DNA from: Polytrichum commune
Lineage: Eukaryota > Streptophyta > Polytrichopsida > Polytrichales > Polytrichaceae
Length of the DNA: 64,000 nucleotides
Direction: 5' to 3'
Assembly (NCBI GenBank): GCA_950295325.1
Contig: OX485807.1
Span: 48,204,440-48,268,439 of the forward strand
The stretch's first letter is position 1; the number at the start of each line of letters is the position of its first letter. Positions 38,901 to 49,060 of the stretch are shown here, piece by piece. Both the position numbers and the translations under genes were made by a program. The notes beneath the pieces were generated by a model. The model was given only the letters and a program-made list of their open reading frames with translations. It made no database searches and was not told where the DNA came from.

Positions 38901-40317
38901 TTAAGGGCAAGAGCCATGCCCAAGGGACTTCCTATAGTTGTTACTCGTCGGATCTTGAAAATTCGATTCATTAGTAGTAAGGCGAGCAAATGTGTTTGGT
39001 TGTTTATGTTATTCCAACTCGTTGCTTATTATAGGCTTAAATCGGCGACTCCTAATTGTCGGCCCTAATATCCATAGAGACCACATTTTGGTTGTCACAT
39101 TATCGGTTCGATTCCCTTGGCATTGGTCAATTTTGTTATTTTAAAAACACGAGTTACAATCCCAAAATGAGGTTTTTCTTTTGAATGTGGGTTGTTGTGA
39201 TCGTCTTTTTCTTTTTTCGGCTATAATGATTGAATCTAATAAATAGTGGAGCTCCTTTAAATTAGATTTTGTGCATAATTGAATCATTTACCATAAATAT
39301 TAATAATTGGGTGCAATAGGTAAAGTGGATAAAAAAAAGTGCTCCGGTATACTAAAACCATAATTCTTTTGGTCAAAGGCCTAAAAGTAGTAGCAAAGCG
39401 TTGTTTAAATTGAATTTCTTCTCACGATGATCTTTGTTGTTGTGTTGAATACTCAAATGTAGAAAATCAAGTTGAGATCTTCAATATTTATCATTAAAAG
39501 TGATGCTCAAAAGCAAATGGTTGAGTTTGGTTTGGGATGTAGAATTGATGACCTTGACTATTTTGAAGTTGGAATTTTCTTTTATATTCCTTGAATCCAT
39601 TATCTACTTGAGGGCATCATCACAAAACTTTGTGGAAGACCATCAATTTAATGTAATTTTATCGCACTTTAAACAAATTTTAAACAATCACTTGTTCAAT
39701 ATCACCTACTTGCACACCACTTGTAGCATCTTCTAAAATATGTAGACTTTTGTTGGAGTTTTTTTGGTCATCATAATTTGGTTGGCTTTTGTAAATCACT
39801 TTGTTTTTTTAAATGTCTATGATTTTTTTCTTCACAAAATTCAAAGTTAGTGTATAGTTTCGAATCATTTGTAGTAAACACTAGGCAAGGATCATGAGCT
39901 GCCCACTTTATTGTGCTTGCACCCAATTGCATTTCATAATTGGGTTAAGTACCATCGAGACGATTGTGTGTGCAACATACAATGACTATAAATAAATTAT
40001 ATTTACAGTGATCTAAATGATGTGGTCTTGGATTCCTTAACAAACATTGTACACACTCTCTACATATGATAAGCACCGTATTTCTCTATAAATCTTACCA
40101 TATGTCAAAAGTCTACATATGACGAACATGGTTACAAAATATCAACACAAGCTAATGTTGAATCCGTTTTATATAGATTTTATTATGTTCACCTTTGGAT
40201 TTTGCTTACATCATGGAGCTCATAGTCATGGATGTCATGGATTTTGCATACAACCATGGTGGAGGTCATGGATGTCATCATGAGCTTGTGTCAATCGCGG
40301 TCTTCATGAATGTTGTA
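38901..40317. other. Intergenic, no gene seen
   Basis: A box-B-like GGTTCGATTCCC occurs near 39106 but has no A box or cloverleaf partners. I see nothing else supportable. Confidence 0.4.
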
Positions 40318-40589
40318 CTCCCTCCGTCCCAAAATGATTGTCCTACTTCCCGGATTGTTTGGTGCCAAAAGGATTGTCCGGTTTATCTGCCCAACTAGAA
40401 ATTTGAGGTTCAAAGTATATTTTTGTGCCAAACTTTCTATCAAGAAGTCTTTCGACACCGTAACTTCCAGGGACGTTTTAGAGTAGTTGTTGTTTTTTAG
40501 AATCATATTTATAACTACTCGGTTAACGATCAGCGGGCCTTAATCTCACCAAAGTTAAAAAACACGAACAATCATTTTGAAACGGGGAG
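40318..40589. mobile_element. Stowaway-like MITE (Tc1/mariner-derived)
   Basis: The 272-bp element starts CTCCCTCCGTCCCAAAATGA and ends with the near-complement TCATTTTGAAACGGGGAG. It is flanked on each side by TA. The CTCCCTCC terminus and TA target duplication are the defining marks of plant Stowaway MITEs. It is non-coding; the small open frame across it reads on the minus strand by chance. Confidence 0.9.
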
Positions 40590-43279
40590 TATAGATCAAG
40601 CTTTTGAATCTCACATATATTACTTCCGTGCTTTTCAAAAACAAATATTAGAAAGAAAAAAATCACATTTATATGATCTTGAAAAATCAAAAGATCCATC
40701 CAATGTTAAGGATAATTAACCAATAGATCATTGTCCATAATCTTATTTACCACTTAGTATTGAAGTAAGCACATAGAGCAAGTGACATGTTTCCATGAAG
40801 CCATGCCCTCCCAACAAGTCCATTATTGAGCAAGACACACCCACATTCACATGGCATCATGCCAAGATGTATCTACCCTCAACCACCATTTTGGCGACCG
40901 GTGGTTGTGGTCAAGTATCTTCGGCTATGTTTTTGGGAGAGAGGAGGGACAAGGTTCATTGATGACAAGCACAACTATGTCTACTATTCGAAACAATACA
41001 AGGTGTGGTTGGGAGTAAGGTACATGGGCCTTGAATGGTTACTTCTTCTAACTAGTTCACTTTTCTTAGGATATATGAAACTCACGATTAGTACAAGACG
41101 GTTAGCAAAATCCAAATTGAGGCCGTAGTCACTTTCCTTGTAATTTTCATAGATCGTATGAAAATCTTATTCTTAATCAAAGTGAATGTTTTTGTGCTTG
41201 TTATATAGTCACATTTTAAACCTCCAATTATGTTGACTATCAAGACTGAAATGTTTATCATTACTAAGCACGTAGTCCAATATGTGTTAAGCACGTGTCT
41301 TTTTATATCCATTATTGGAGCCACACCTAACCATGTACCACTCATATGTTAGCGTCCAATTTAGATAAGTATCCGAATTAGGCAAGTCTACCTTAATTGC
41401 CATGGGTTGTACAATGCGTGTTGTAGTTTGACTGTCTTTGGTTCTATTTTGTTCGTGGTTTCTAAGCTTATGTGGCACATGTAGAAAAGTCCAAGACCAA
41501 AACAAGGGAAATGATTTGTAGGATGCAGTTACTCTTAGACAAACTTTCCATTGTTGTCTCCACTCCACATATCACACTAGTAGGAGATACAACTGTTGAG
41601 GTAAAACTTGATCTTCGAATACAATAACAATTGTGTGTAAACTTCAACTCCACCACTTGTGGTACTTGTGTGTAACACAAGTTTATATTTGCAAACCTCA
41701 CCAAAGTATGCGGTTACTCTTCTTAATTGAACATCTATATTTGTGTCATATATGACAAAGAATGGACACACACACAAACAAACATAGTGTTACAATTAGA
41801 TTGAACTATGTGTCATATTGTGTACACCATTTTGGATTTTATTGCTAACACATTCAATAGAGCCTATGCGATTGCTTGAAGAAAAGAGAGTAACAATTCA
41901 TTCCACATCACATAATGTTTGAATGCCAACTCCGATTATGAAACTTGAAGTGACAAAATCCATTAATTTTTAATTGCAAACTCTATGAGGTAATTCACAT
42001 CCGATCCAACAGTCAATTTGTAAGTGGGGGTGGAAGTGCCCACGAAAGGGTCCCATGCCCTAATAGTTGTTGTGTAGTGTATGTTGTTGAACTATCATGT
42101 ATTTGTGGCGTGATAGACAACATAGTGTAGTGCATCACAAAATACTCATGCAAGATTGATAATTGCTTATCTTACAAAGCAATTCCTATGTTCCAAATTT
42201 GGATTCCTCGCATCTAAACTTGATTCATTGGCACTAGTGACCCTCTTCCATGCCAAAAAAACAAACCTAGCAAAAGGGAGGGAAGAAGAAAAGAATTCAT
42301 ACCATGACAAATGAGAAGTATAACATGGTGGTAATGTGAATTTATGATTACACAAATGCAAAGATGAAGTCTTCCTAAAGAATCTTCTATCACTCCTCTG
42401 TATGCAAAAGGGGGGGGGGGTGTAAGTTCCTTCAAAAATGAAGGGGTCACATGCAATAACGGGGTATTTTCAAGGGGCCTATGAAGTAATGCACATATTC
42501 ATGGGACATTATGCATAGTTGATGAATAATCTTGAAACACGTCTATTGTATTATCATGATGAATTTTTTATATCCTATTTTTTCTAATGATTTTATAATT
42601 TATATTTCAAAGCTTTAAATGAGACCTTATATTTTATCACACTATGTTTTTTAGTGGAGCACCAATCCCCCCCCCCTCCTCTTACTTCCACATGTGTACA
42701 CAACCACCTTCCATTTACTCAAGCATCTAATCGTTGTGGTGTGTCCTTTATCAACAACTGCCTACTTTGGAGTCATTTTCTTACTTGTTACATACAACTA
42801 TCAACATGTTGGTTCAAGTCCACCTACAAGTGGCTTTTGCTTCCCCTGATTCACATAATTACCCAACCGTGTGTGATTTTTTTTGTAATCCATTTGGAAT
42901 GGACTACATTCTTTATGTTATTTTGCATCACAAATTATTTGCATTTGTCACATGATGTAACTTATTGCTATAGAACCATTGCATCCATCTATATTAAAAT
43001 AAATTTGTTTCATTTACTAGAGTTGCACGTTATTTCCCATGTTGATGGTGATCGTATACCATTTTGTAGAGCTACTCGTGACAACTCATACTATGGATAT
43101 GTCCACAATATTTGTCGTTATCAATGCAAGTTACAAGCACTGAGCATGCATTCCATGGTTGGTATGGAAGTCAAAAAAGTAAAAAAATAAGAAGAAATAA
43201 ATGTCAATGTTTTAACATCGACATGAATGAGGACCCATTCTCCTTATACTAATTATGATTGTTCATGATTCATGTCATA
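40590..43279. other. Intergenic, no gene seen
   Basis: No supportable gene. A G10 run (42411-42420) and a C run (about 42667-42676) bracket about 266 bp and may be a second member of the homopolymer-ended family of 4321-4656. The 178-codon open frame at 42654-43190 starts in the C run and shows no recognisable domain. Confidence 0.4.
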
Positions 43280-43728
43280 CCGTAGCTCTCTAGCAGCTGG
43301 GGCACCTCTTTGCTTAATAATTAATTAAAGTGCGAAAGTAAGGTTGGCAACCCATTGAATAATATTCTAACATTGGGCATATTCAAAAAGTAATTTAAAA
43401 TAAGTTAGATATTCATCCAAGACATTATTATAATTCATGGATGGGTTTCCTAATTTCATCTATGGCAATTACAATTAACCTAAATACTTCCCTTAACCAA
43501 CATTCCTTACTCTGAAGTTTGTCTTTTATTTGTATGTCAAGGATTTGCTTTGTGTGAGAGTTATACATAGTGGTTTTTGTGAGAGACTATGTCACTTGCA
43601 TTATTATGATTTTAGGCACTTTTGAATATTATTTCCTTTTTTTTGGACACTCAACGAAATTCATTTCCCAAAAAATTTGGCACCTTCAAAATTAATTATT
43701 TTTTGCCCAAGCTGCTAGAGAGCTACTG
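43280..43728. mobile_element. TA-flanked TIR element
   Basis: The left end CCGTAGCTCTCTAGCAGCT and right end AGCTGCTAGAGAGCTACTG are inverted and flanked by TA on both sides. Similarity continues inward (GGGC then an AATAATTAATT word), giving about 55 bp of imperfect inverted repeat over 449 bp. TA duplication suggests a Tc1/mariner-type origin. Confidence 0.7.
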
Positions 43729-44066
43729 TATATGGTGTATGTGCCTTCCTTTTGGTAGACTTGGACTCCACAAATGAAATGCACTAATAGAGCATATTAA
43801 TCCCATAAAGGCGTGAGTGGTAACACAATTCCTAAGATGTGTTATGAAATAACATTCTCAATGGGTTTCAACTTAGATGAGTTTACCATGTTCATGCTCT
43901 TTCATGTTCTATGTATAATGTCAATACCCCTCTATGCTTCACATGTATAAGATTTTGAACCACGCATAAAAGGATATTTAATTGAATAGCTTTGGTTTTT
44001 CATGAAACTTTCTTCTATATGTTCCACTCGTTTGTTGTATATGAACACTTCAAGTTGCAGGTCCCA

Positions 44067-44068
<2 letters not shown>

Positions 44069-44120
<52 letters not shown>
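44069..44120. repeat. (AT)26 microsatellite
   Basis: Pure dinucleotide repeat in AT-rich DNA. Confidence 0.95.
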
Positions 44121-44126
<6 letters not shown>

Positions 44127-44839
44127 GAAGCTACTATTACATTTGGTCAAAAAATTATATATTTATTAGAAGTTGGGTACCTTGTAGAGGAGTTGAAAAC
44201 TCCCCTTTATATGTTGTATATTTGAAGGAATGGAATTCTAAAGGAGGGAGAGCAAGTGCTCTAAATTAATGATAATGAGAACGAGTGGGTGACCACTTTG
44301 TCAATTGTTGCCTTCATATTTATGGTATGATTGCAAAGAAATGTGTACCAAAAATGTGTGAGGATAATATGCGCTCCGAAAGCTTGAGGTTCATGGGTCT
44401 ACATAAAGTCATTCATCGTATATGAAGAGGGGTCTATTTTAACAAGTTTCCTATAGGTTGAGGGGCCAATTAATTTGAATCTAATCCTATTAGGTTAATT
44501 CAAATCATATGTTGCCATTTCTAGAATCATGTGATCCTAAAATCACATTTCTTTGTGTTGTCAAATAGTTTGCAATGTAGAGACCTATAAGACAAACGAT
44601 ATTACATAACTTAGACACTAGGAGTCCCACCCCAACTCCAAATGGCAACAACCCTCATCAATAAATGTCATCTAGATGTATGTAGCAAACTACAACACCC
44701 TAAGGCAAAATTGTTGTTGCTTACTGCACCTTGCCATTGAAATCGACTAGTGGTCAACTATCCCAATTCCTAAGGATAAAAGATCATGTTTTGAGAATGC
44801 AATAACAAAACGAGTCACACAATTTGTGGTGGAGGGTTC

Positions 44840-46166
44840 ACTCTAGAACTTCATTAGAGTTAGATTCTCTGTCATGTTTCAAAACGTGGTGCTAGGTAGA
44901 CACCATCTTGACGTACTTCTATTCCCATAAGCCTTTCAACTTGTTGGACTTTAAAGTCGATTTCCATTTCATAGGTATATTCAACTGCAAATTGCCAAAT
45001 AAACGAGCTTGGTTCCAACATTGCTTGCAACAAGGCCCACCATATTGGCCAATGCATAGTTGAGAGTGAGGACGAGGAAAGAATCTTCCCCATTCGTGAT
45101 TTGTGACCGGCTCAAGCCCTAATCAAGGTCAGAACCTGGATAGGTTCCCTTTGGGACTTCATTAGAGATAGGTTCTCTGTCATGTTTCAAAATGTAGTAC
45201 TAGGTGAACACCGACTTGACGTACTTCTAATCCCATAAACCTTTTTAACTTGTTGGACTTTACCCTTACTGTGATGCTTGATTAAACATGATCACCGTAT
45301 AAAAGAATGGACTCCCATTCATGTCGGTGTATAAACCAAACCCCAACACTACTTTTAATTTTATTTATTTAAAACCGACTTTCATTTCATATATGTATTC
45401 AACCGCAAAGTTGCAAAATAAACGAGTGTGGTTCCAACATTGCTTGCATAGTTGAGAGTGAGGTTGAGAAATGACTCTTTACGACTTGTGATTCATGAAT
45501 GACTCAAAGCCCTAATCAAGGTCAGAAACCGGATAGGTTCCTTCTAGAACTTCATTAGAGATAGGTTCTTTGTCATGTTTCAAAACGTAATACTAGGTAG
45601 ACACCATCTTGCTATACTTATAATCCCATAGGCCCTTTTAACATGTTGGACTTTAAAATTGATTATCAGTTCATAGGTATATTCAGCAACAAAGTTGCAA
45701 AATAAATGAGTGTGGTTCCAACATCGCTTGCATACAAGGCCCGACGTATTGGCCAATGCATAGTTGAGAGCGAGGACGAGAAAACACTCTTTATGAGTCG
45801 TGATTCGTGAACAACTCAAAACCCTAGTCAAGGTCAGAACATGGATAGGTTCCTTTTAGAACTTCATTAGAGATAGGCTCTCTGTCATGTTTCGAAACAT
45901 AATACTAGGCAGACACCATCTTGCTCTACTTCTAATCCCATGAACCTTTTTAACTTGTTAAACTTTAAAACCGACTTTCATTTCATAGGTATACTCAACC
46001 TCAAAGTTGCAAAATAAACGAGCTTGGTTCCAACGTCGCTTGCAAACCAAGGCCCAACGTATTGGCCAATGCATAGTTGAGAGTGAGGACGAGGAAAGAA
46101 TCTTCCCAAGTCGCGATTTGTGACCGCCTCAAGCCCTAATCAAGGTCGGAACATGGAGATGCCAGT
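44840..46166. repeat. Four-copy tandem repeat, about 310-bp unit
   Basis: The landmark TTCTCTGTCATGTTTC (with small variants) ends at about 44872, 45180, 45572 and 45885, giving spacings of 308, 392 and 313 bp. Each unit also carries AGAACTTCATTAGAG, TGTTGGACTTTA, TTGGCCAATGCATAGTTGAG and CCCTAATCAAGGTC. The longer second unit contains about 100 bp of unrelated sequence near 45.26-45.36 kb. Minus-strand open frames in each unit are broken by stops at differing places, so coding is not conserved. Confidence 0.85.
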
Positions 46167-46375
46167 TAGAGTCCTCGGGGGAGGAATCGTTTTATGAGAT
46201 GATGGTTATCGTAATACACGATAAGTTTAAGTGAATGGTAATAACAAGCAAGCAGTGGGAGCTCAACATGAATTTGTGACCAGGATCATCAAGTGACCAA
46301 TGGACTGACATCGCATTAGCATCTCCTTTGCAATTGGTGAGGAAGGCCGAAAGGAGCCTGAAAAAGGAAGAGAGA

Positions 46376-46396
46376 AAGAGAGAGAGAGAGAGAGAG
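46376..46396. repeat. (GA)n microsatellite
   Basis: About ten GA dinucleotides in a purine-rich stretch. Confidence 0.9.
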
Positions 46397-46774
46397 CTGG
46401 AATGATGATGATGTGGCTCCTTTTGAGCTGGACCCGTCACCAATCTTACCTCTTCAAGGTCAACTAGGTAATTGTATTGTATACTAAAGGGGAATGACAA
46501 ACTTTTCCCTTTTGATTTACACTGAGGATCATGTGCAATTAGGTTGCCTTTGCGAATGGGATGCTTCTTTTACCCGTGCAAGTTATTTTGGGTCGAAATC
46601 AAATCACAAAAGCTTAAAGTTTTGTTTATTTGTTTGTATAATCAATAACCAATTTTTTTATTACTATGATAGTAAATAAGTTGATTGCACAAACCAACAT
46701 AGCATTGTGGGGAGCACCTTGACATGAGGCAATAGCACTTTGTCCCATAACCATGTTCAGTAAACTTGTCTCAA

Positions 46775-46777
<3 letters not shown>

Positions 46778-46816
<39 letters not shown>
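46778..46816. repeat. (TC)n microsatellite
   Basis: About nineteen TC dinucleotides. The chance open frame across it reads as RE repeats on the minus strand. Confidence 0.95.
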
Positions 46817-46818
<2 letters not shown>

Positions 46819-48833
46819 GAACCCCTAATTATTGTATGTGCATGTGTGATAGAGCGATAAGACATAGGTGATTAAGGTGCCTTGTTTAAGATATCTGGAA
46901 GATGAACTTGGTTTTTTCTTCTATAACAACATTCTTAACACATTGTACATTATTTGAAGATGTTAAACCGTGGATTGTTGAACATGTGCAAAGATGGTGT
47001 GCAAATTGTTCAAAGGCAAATTGTTATGGGGACCTTACACGACCTGGTTGGGATGATCTAAGGATTTGGGGTTTGGTCTCCTAACACCTACCGAGGGGCT
47101 AGTAGTAAAAACCAATCCCCTAAAAGTTGGTTGTTGTTTCATCCTAGTTTAAGGTTAACAAACTACTTTGAGATCCTTGACCCCGATTTAAGAGTTGAAA
47201 AAAAATTCATAATATTGATATCCACATTCTATAATAATAATCAATGTTTTCACCCTCCCGTGAGGCTCCTGCTACGCCCTCCCCCTTGGTAAGTGCTACG
47301 AACATTCACTCTAAGAACCTAGTTTTGGGCATCTAACCCCAATGTCCATGGAGGATTTTGGGCATAACTAGTCAAAATCCTAGTTGTTTCCAAGTCCAAC
47401 TGGTTCATATGTAACTACAACTGATTACCCCACTGCATGTTACTATTTGAAAGCATGCTATGCTATAATCATTTAACGAGAATGCAATGTTTTACCATGC
47501 AAAGTCATTTATGTTCTATAATGTCTGAACAAACTATCGAACTTCCATGAACAAAAATTGAACTCCCGAGTAAGACGACTTTATTGCATTGCGTAACTCC
47601 ACATAGTAACATGCACTAATGTAATTGGGATGGATAAGCAGGGCAGCGGACGCTAAACCCTGTTCATTGCCCTGGCCCTTTTCGAAAAAGGCCTCCAAAG
47701 CCCTCCAAAAGCACATCTTGGAAAAGGAGGCCCAAGAGCCAGAAGTTTCTCATGAAGAGGCCTCGTTTTCAGGCGTGTCTGGTGGCAGTCCATGGCTTAT
47801 CCACTTCTTGGTGAATCTCTGGCGTGCGTTTGCCAAGGCCTGCTTCTTTATTATTATGATTATTATTTGTATAATTTCATTTTATATGTACAGTAGTACA
47901 ATACATATGAGGTTGCAAGTCTGTGCTTCTCATCACACTGATAAGTGCAGTTGCTCCAAAAGGGGTGCTGTGATATATATCCTTCTTGAAACACACACAG
48001 CTCGAGCGACTCCTCAGAAAACAACCGAGTCCATCCCAAGTTACCGTGTAGAGTAGAGGCGCCTCATCATCCTTTGAGAGAGAGATAGAGGAGGCTAGAC
48101 CAACCACCGTTGTCTCTTCACGTAAGCTCAACTCCATTGCATCAAATTCGGACTTTGAATGTGAGAATGCGTGAATCCAAAGTGATTTTTTTCCATGAAA
48201 TGTAGTGAATGTGATGATTATTGGGCCCATGGAACTCAGATACACCAACTGAACACTATTGTGAAAATCTACCCTACCTCAATTCCAATAAGTGTATTAT
48301 CAATAATTTGTGCCAAAAGTGATAAGGTAATCTGTGCTACATAGATGCCCTAGTACCTTTACTATCTCGGCTATTTATAGAAGAAAACTGAGAAAAATAT
48401 ATATATTGTAGACTCGACAAACCCGGATTTCATGGAAACATAAGAATTTCCATATTATTTTCACATATTTTAAAAATAAAATTTCCAAAAAATTGTTTTT
48501 CTTAAAAAAAGTTTAAGCAGTGCCTAAGTGGTAAAGGTACTACGGTAACTAAAGTCCAGGCCTGCACCCGCAAATGTCTTCACCTCCCAATTGGGATAGA
48601 GAGAGAATTTGACCCACTAACTGCCAATCTATCCAGCCCATGCGTATTGCGACCCCAGGCAGGCATCCCGTCGCCTCCAGCCGTCCGATGGACCTCCCAG
48701 TCAATCTGATCCATCCATCCACCCCCACCCCGTCCTTACAGCGGGCGGGAATGGGACGGCGAGGATCGAGGGTCACCTATGAACAGAGCGTGGTCAAGGA
48801 TCCTGCGGTGGAGGAGCCCTAACCGCAGGAGAA
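46817..48833. other. Intergenic region upstream of the GSIIB gene
   Basis: No supportable gene. The second copy of a dispersed repeat sits at 47471-47622. A more GC-rich patch at 47.63-47.86 kb carries an open frame (47625-48056) without a recognisable domain. Composition becomes GC-rich from about 48.6 kb, as expected near a promoter. Confidence 0.45.
47471..47622. repeat. Dispersed repeat, copy 2 of second family
   Basis: Diverged copy of 9561-9706 in the same orientation, sharing AAGTCATTTATGTTCTATAA, AAATTGAACTCC and GCATTGCGTAACTCCA. Confidence 0.6.
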
Positions 48834-48868
48834 GTTAACCAGGGGTTGGGATCCAACCCCTGGTTAAC
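48834..48868. promoter_or_regulatory. Perfect 35-bp palindrome upstream of GSIIB
   Basis: Two perfect 16-bp arms (GTTAACCAGGGGTTGG and its complement) are separated by GAT. It ends about 190 bp before the ATG at 49061 and directly precedes a pyrimidine run. Each arm carries a GGTTAA word resembling the GT-1 box of light-regulated plant promoters. Whether it binds a factor is not known. Confidence 0.5.
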
Positions 48869-48898
48869 GCCTCGTCTCTCTCTCTCTCACCTTCCTCT
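48869..48898 (+). promoter_or_regulatory. Pyrimidine-rich (CT)n patch in the GSIIB leader or promoter
   Basis: A CGTCTCTCTCTCTCTC-type run lies 160-190 bp before the start codon. Such Y-patches are common in plant core promoters and leaders. No TATA box was evident, so the transcription start cannot be placed. Confidence 0.35.
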
Positions 48899-49006
48899 AT
48901 CCACACGAAGCGAGGGGAGTGGCTATGGCAGGCCCGCGCTCGCTGTCTTCATAAAATTCTGCTCGCAGCTTGGAGGAAGGGGATCGCTCAGCTTGGAGGG
49001 AGGGAG

Positions 49007-49023
49007 GAAGGAAGGAAGGAAGG
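49007..49023. repeat. (GGAA)n microsatellite in the GSIIB leader
   Basis: About four GGAA tetranucleotides lie within the probable 5' untranslated region, about 40 bp before the ATG. Confidence 0.8.
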
Positions 49024-49060
49024 CGGAAGGCGTTGTTGTTGTGCCGGGCAGACGTCGAAA

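Noticed and set aside
38556-39068. Open frame of 170 codons on the plus strand
   Set aside because: Most of it lies across the MITE at 38415-38900, whose inverted relative at 33018-33385 also yields chance frames. There is no domain.
39060-39130. Possible tRNA gene (GGTTCGATTCCC near 39106)
   Set aside because: Only the box-B word is present. No A box at the right distance and no acceptor, D or anticodon stems could be formed.
42654-43190. Open frame of 178 codons on the plus strand
   Set aside because: It starts beside a C homopolymer, is rich in Cys, His, Ile and Phe from AT-rich DNA, overlaps a second frame and has no recognisable motif.
44872-46100. Minus-strand frames in the 310-bp repeat units as a repeated protein
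   Set aside because: Each unit has stops and frameshifts at different positions, so the reading frame is not conserved between copies.
47625-48056. Open frame of 143 codons in a GC-richer patch
   Set aside because: The first third looks protein-like, but the rest is a low-complexity hydrophobic run from AT-rich DNA. No splice context was found to rescue the first part.
48507-48590. Possible tRNA-like A box (GCCTAAGTGGTAAAGG)
   Set aside because: No box B follows at a suitable distance and no cloverleaf can be drawn.
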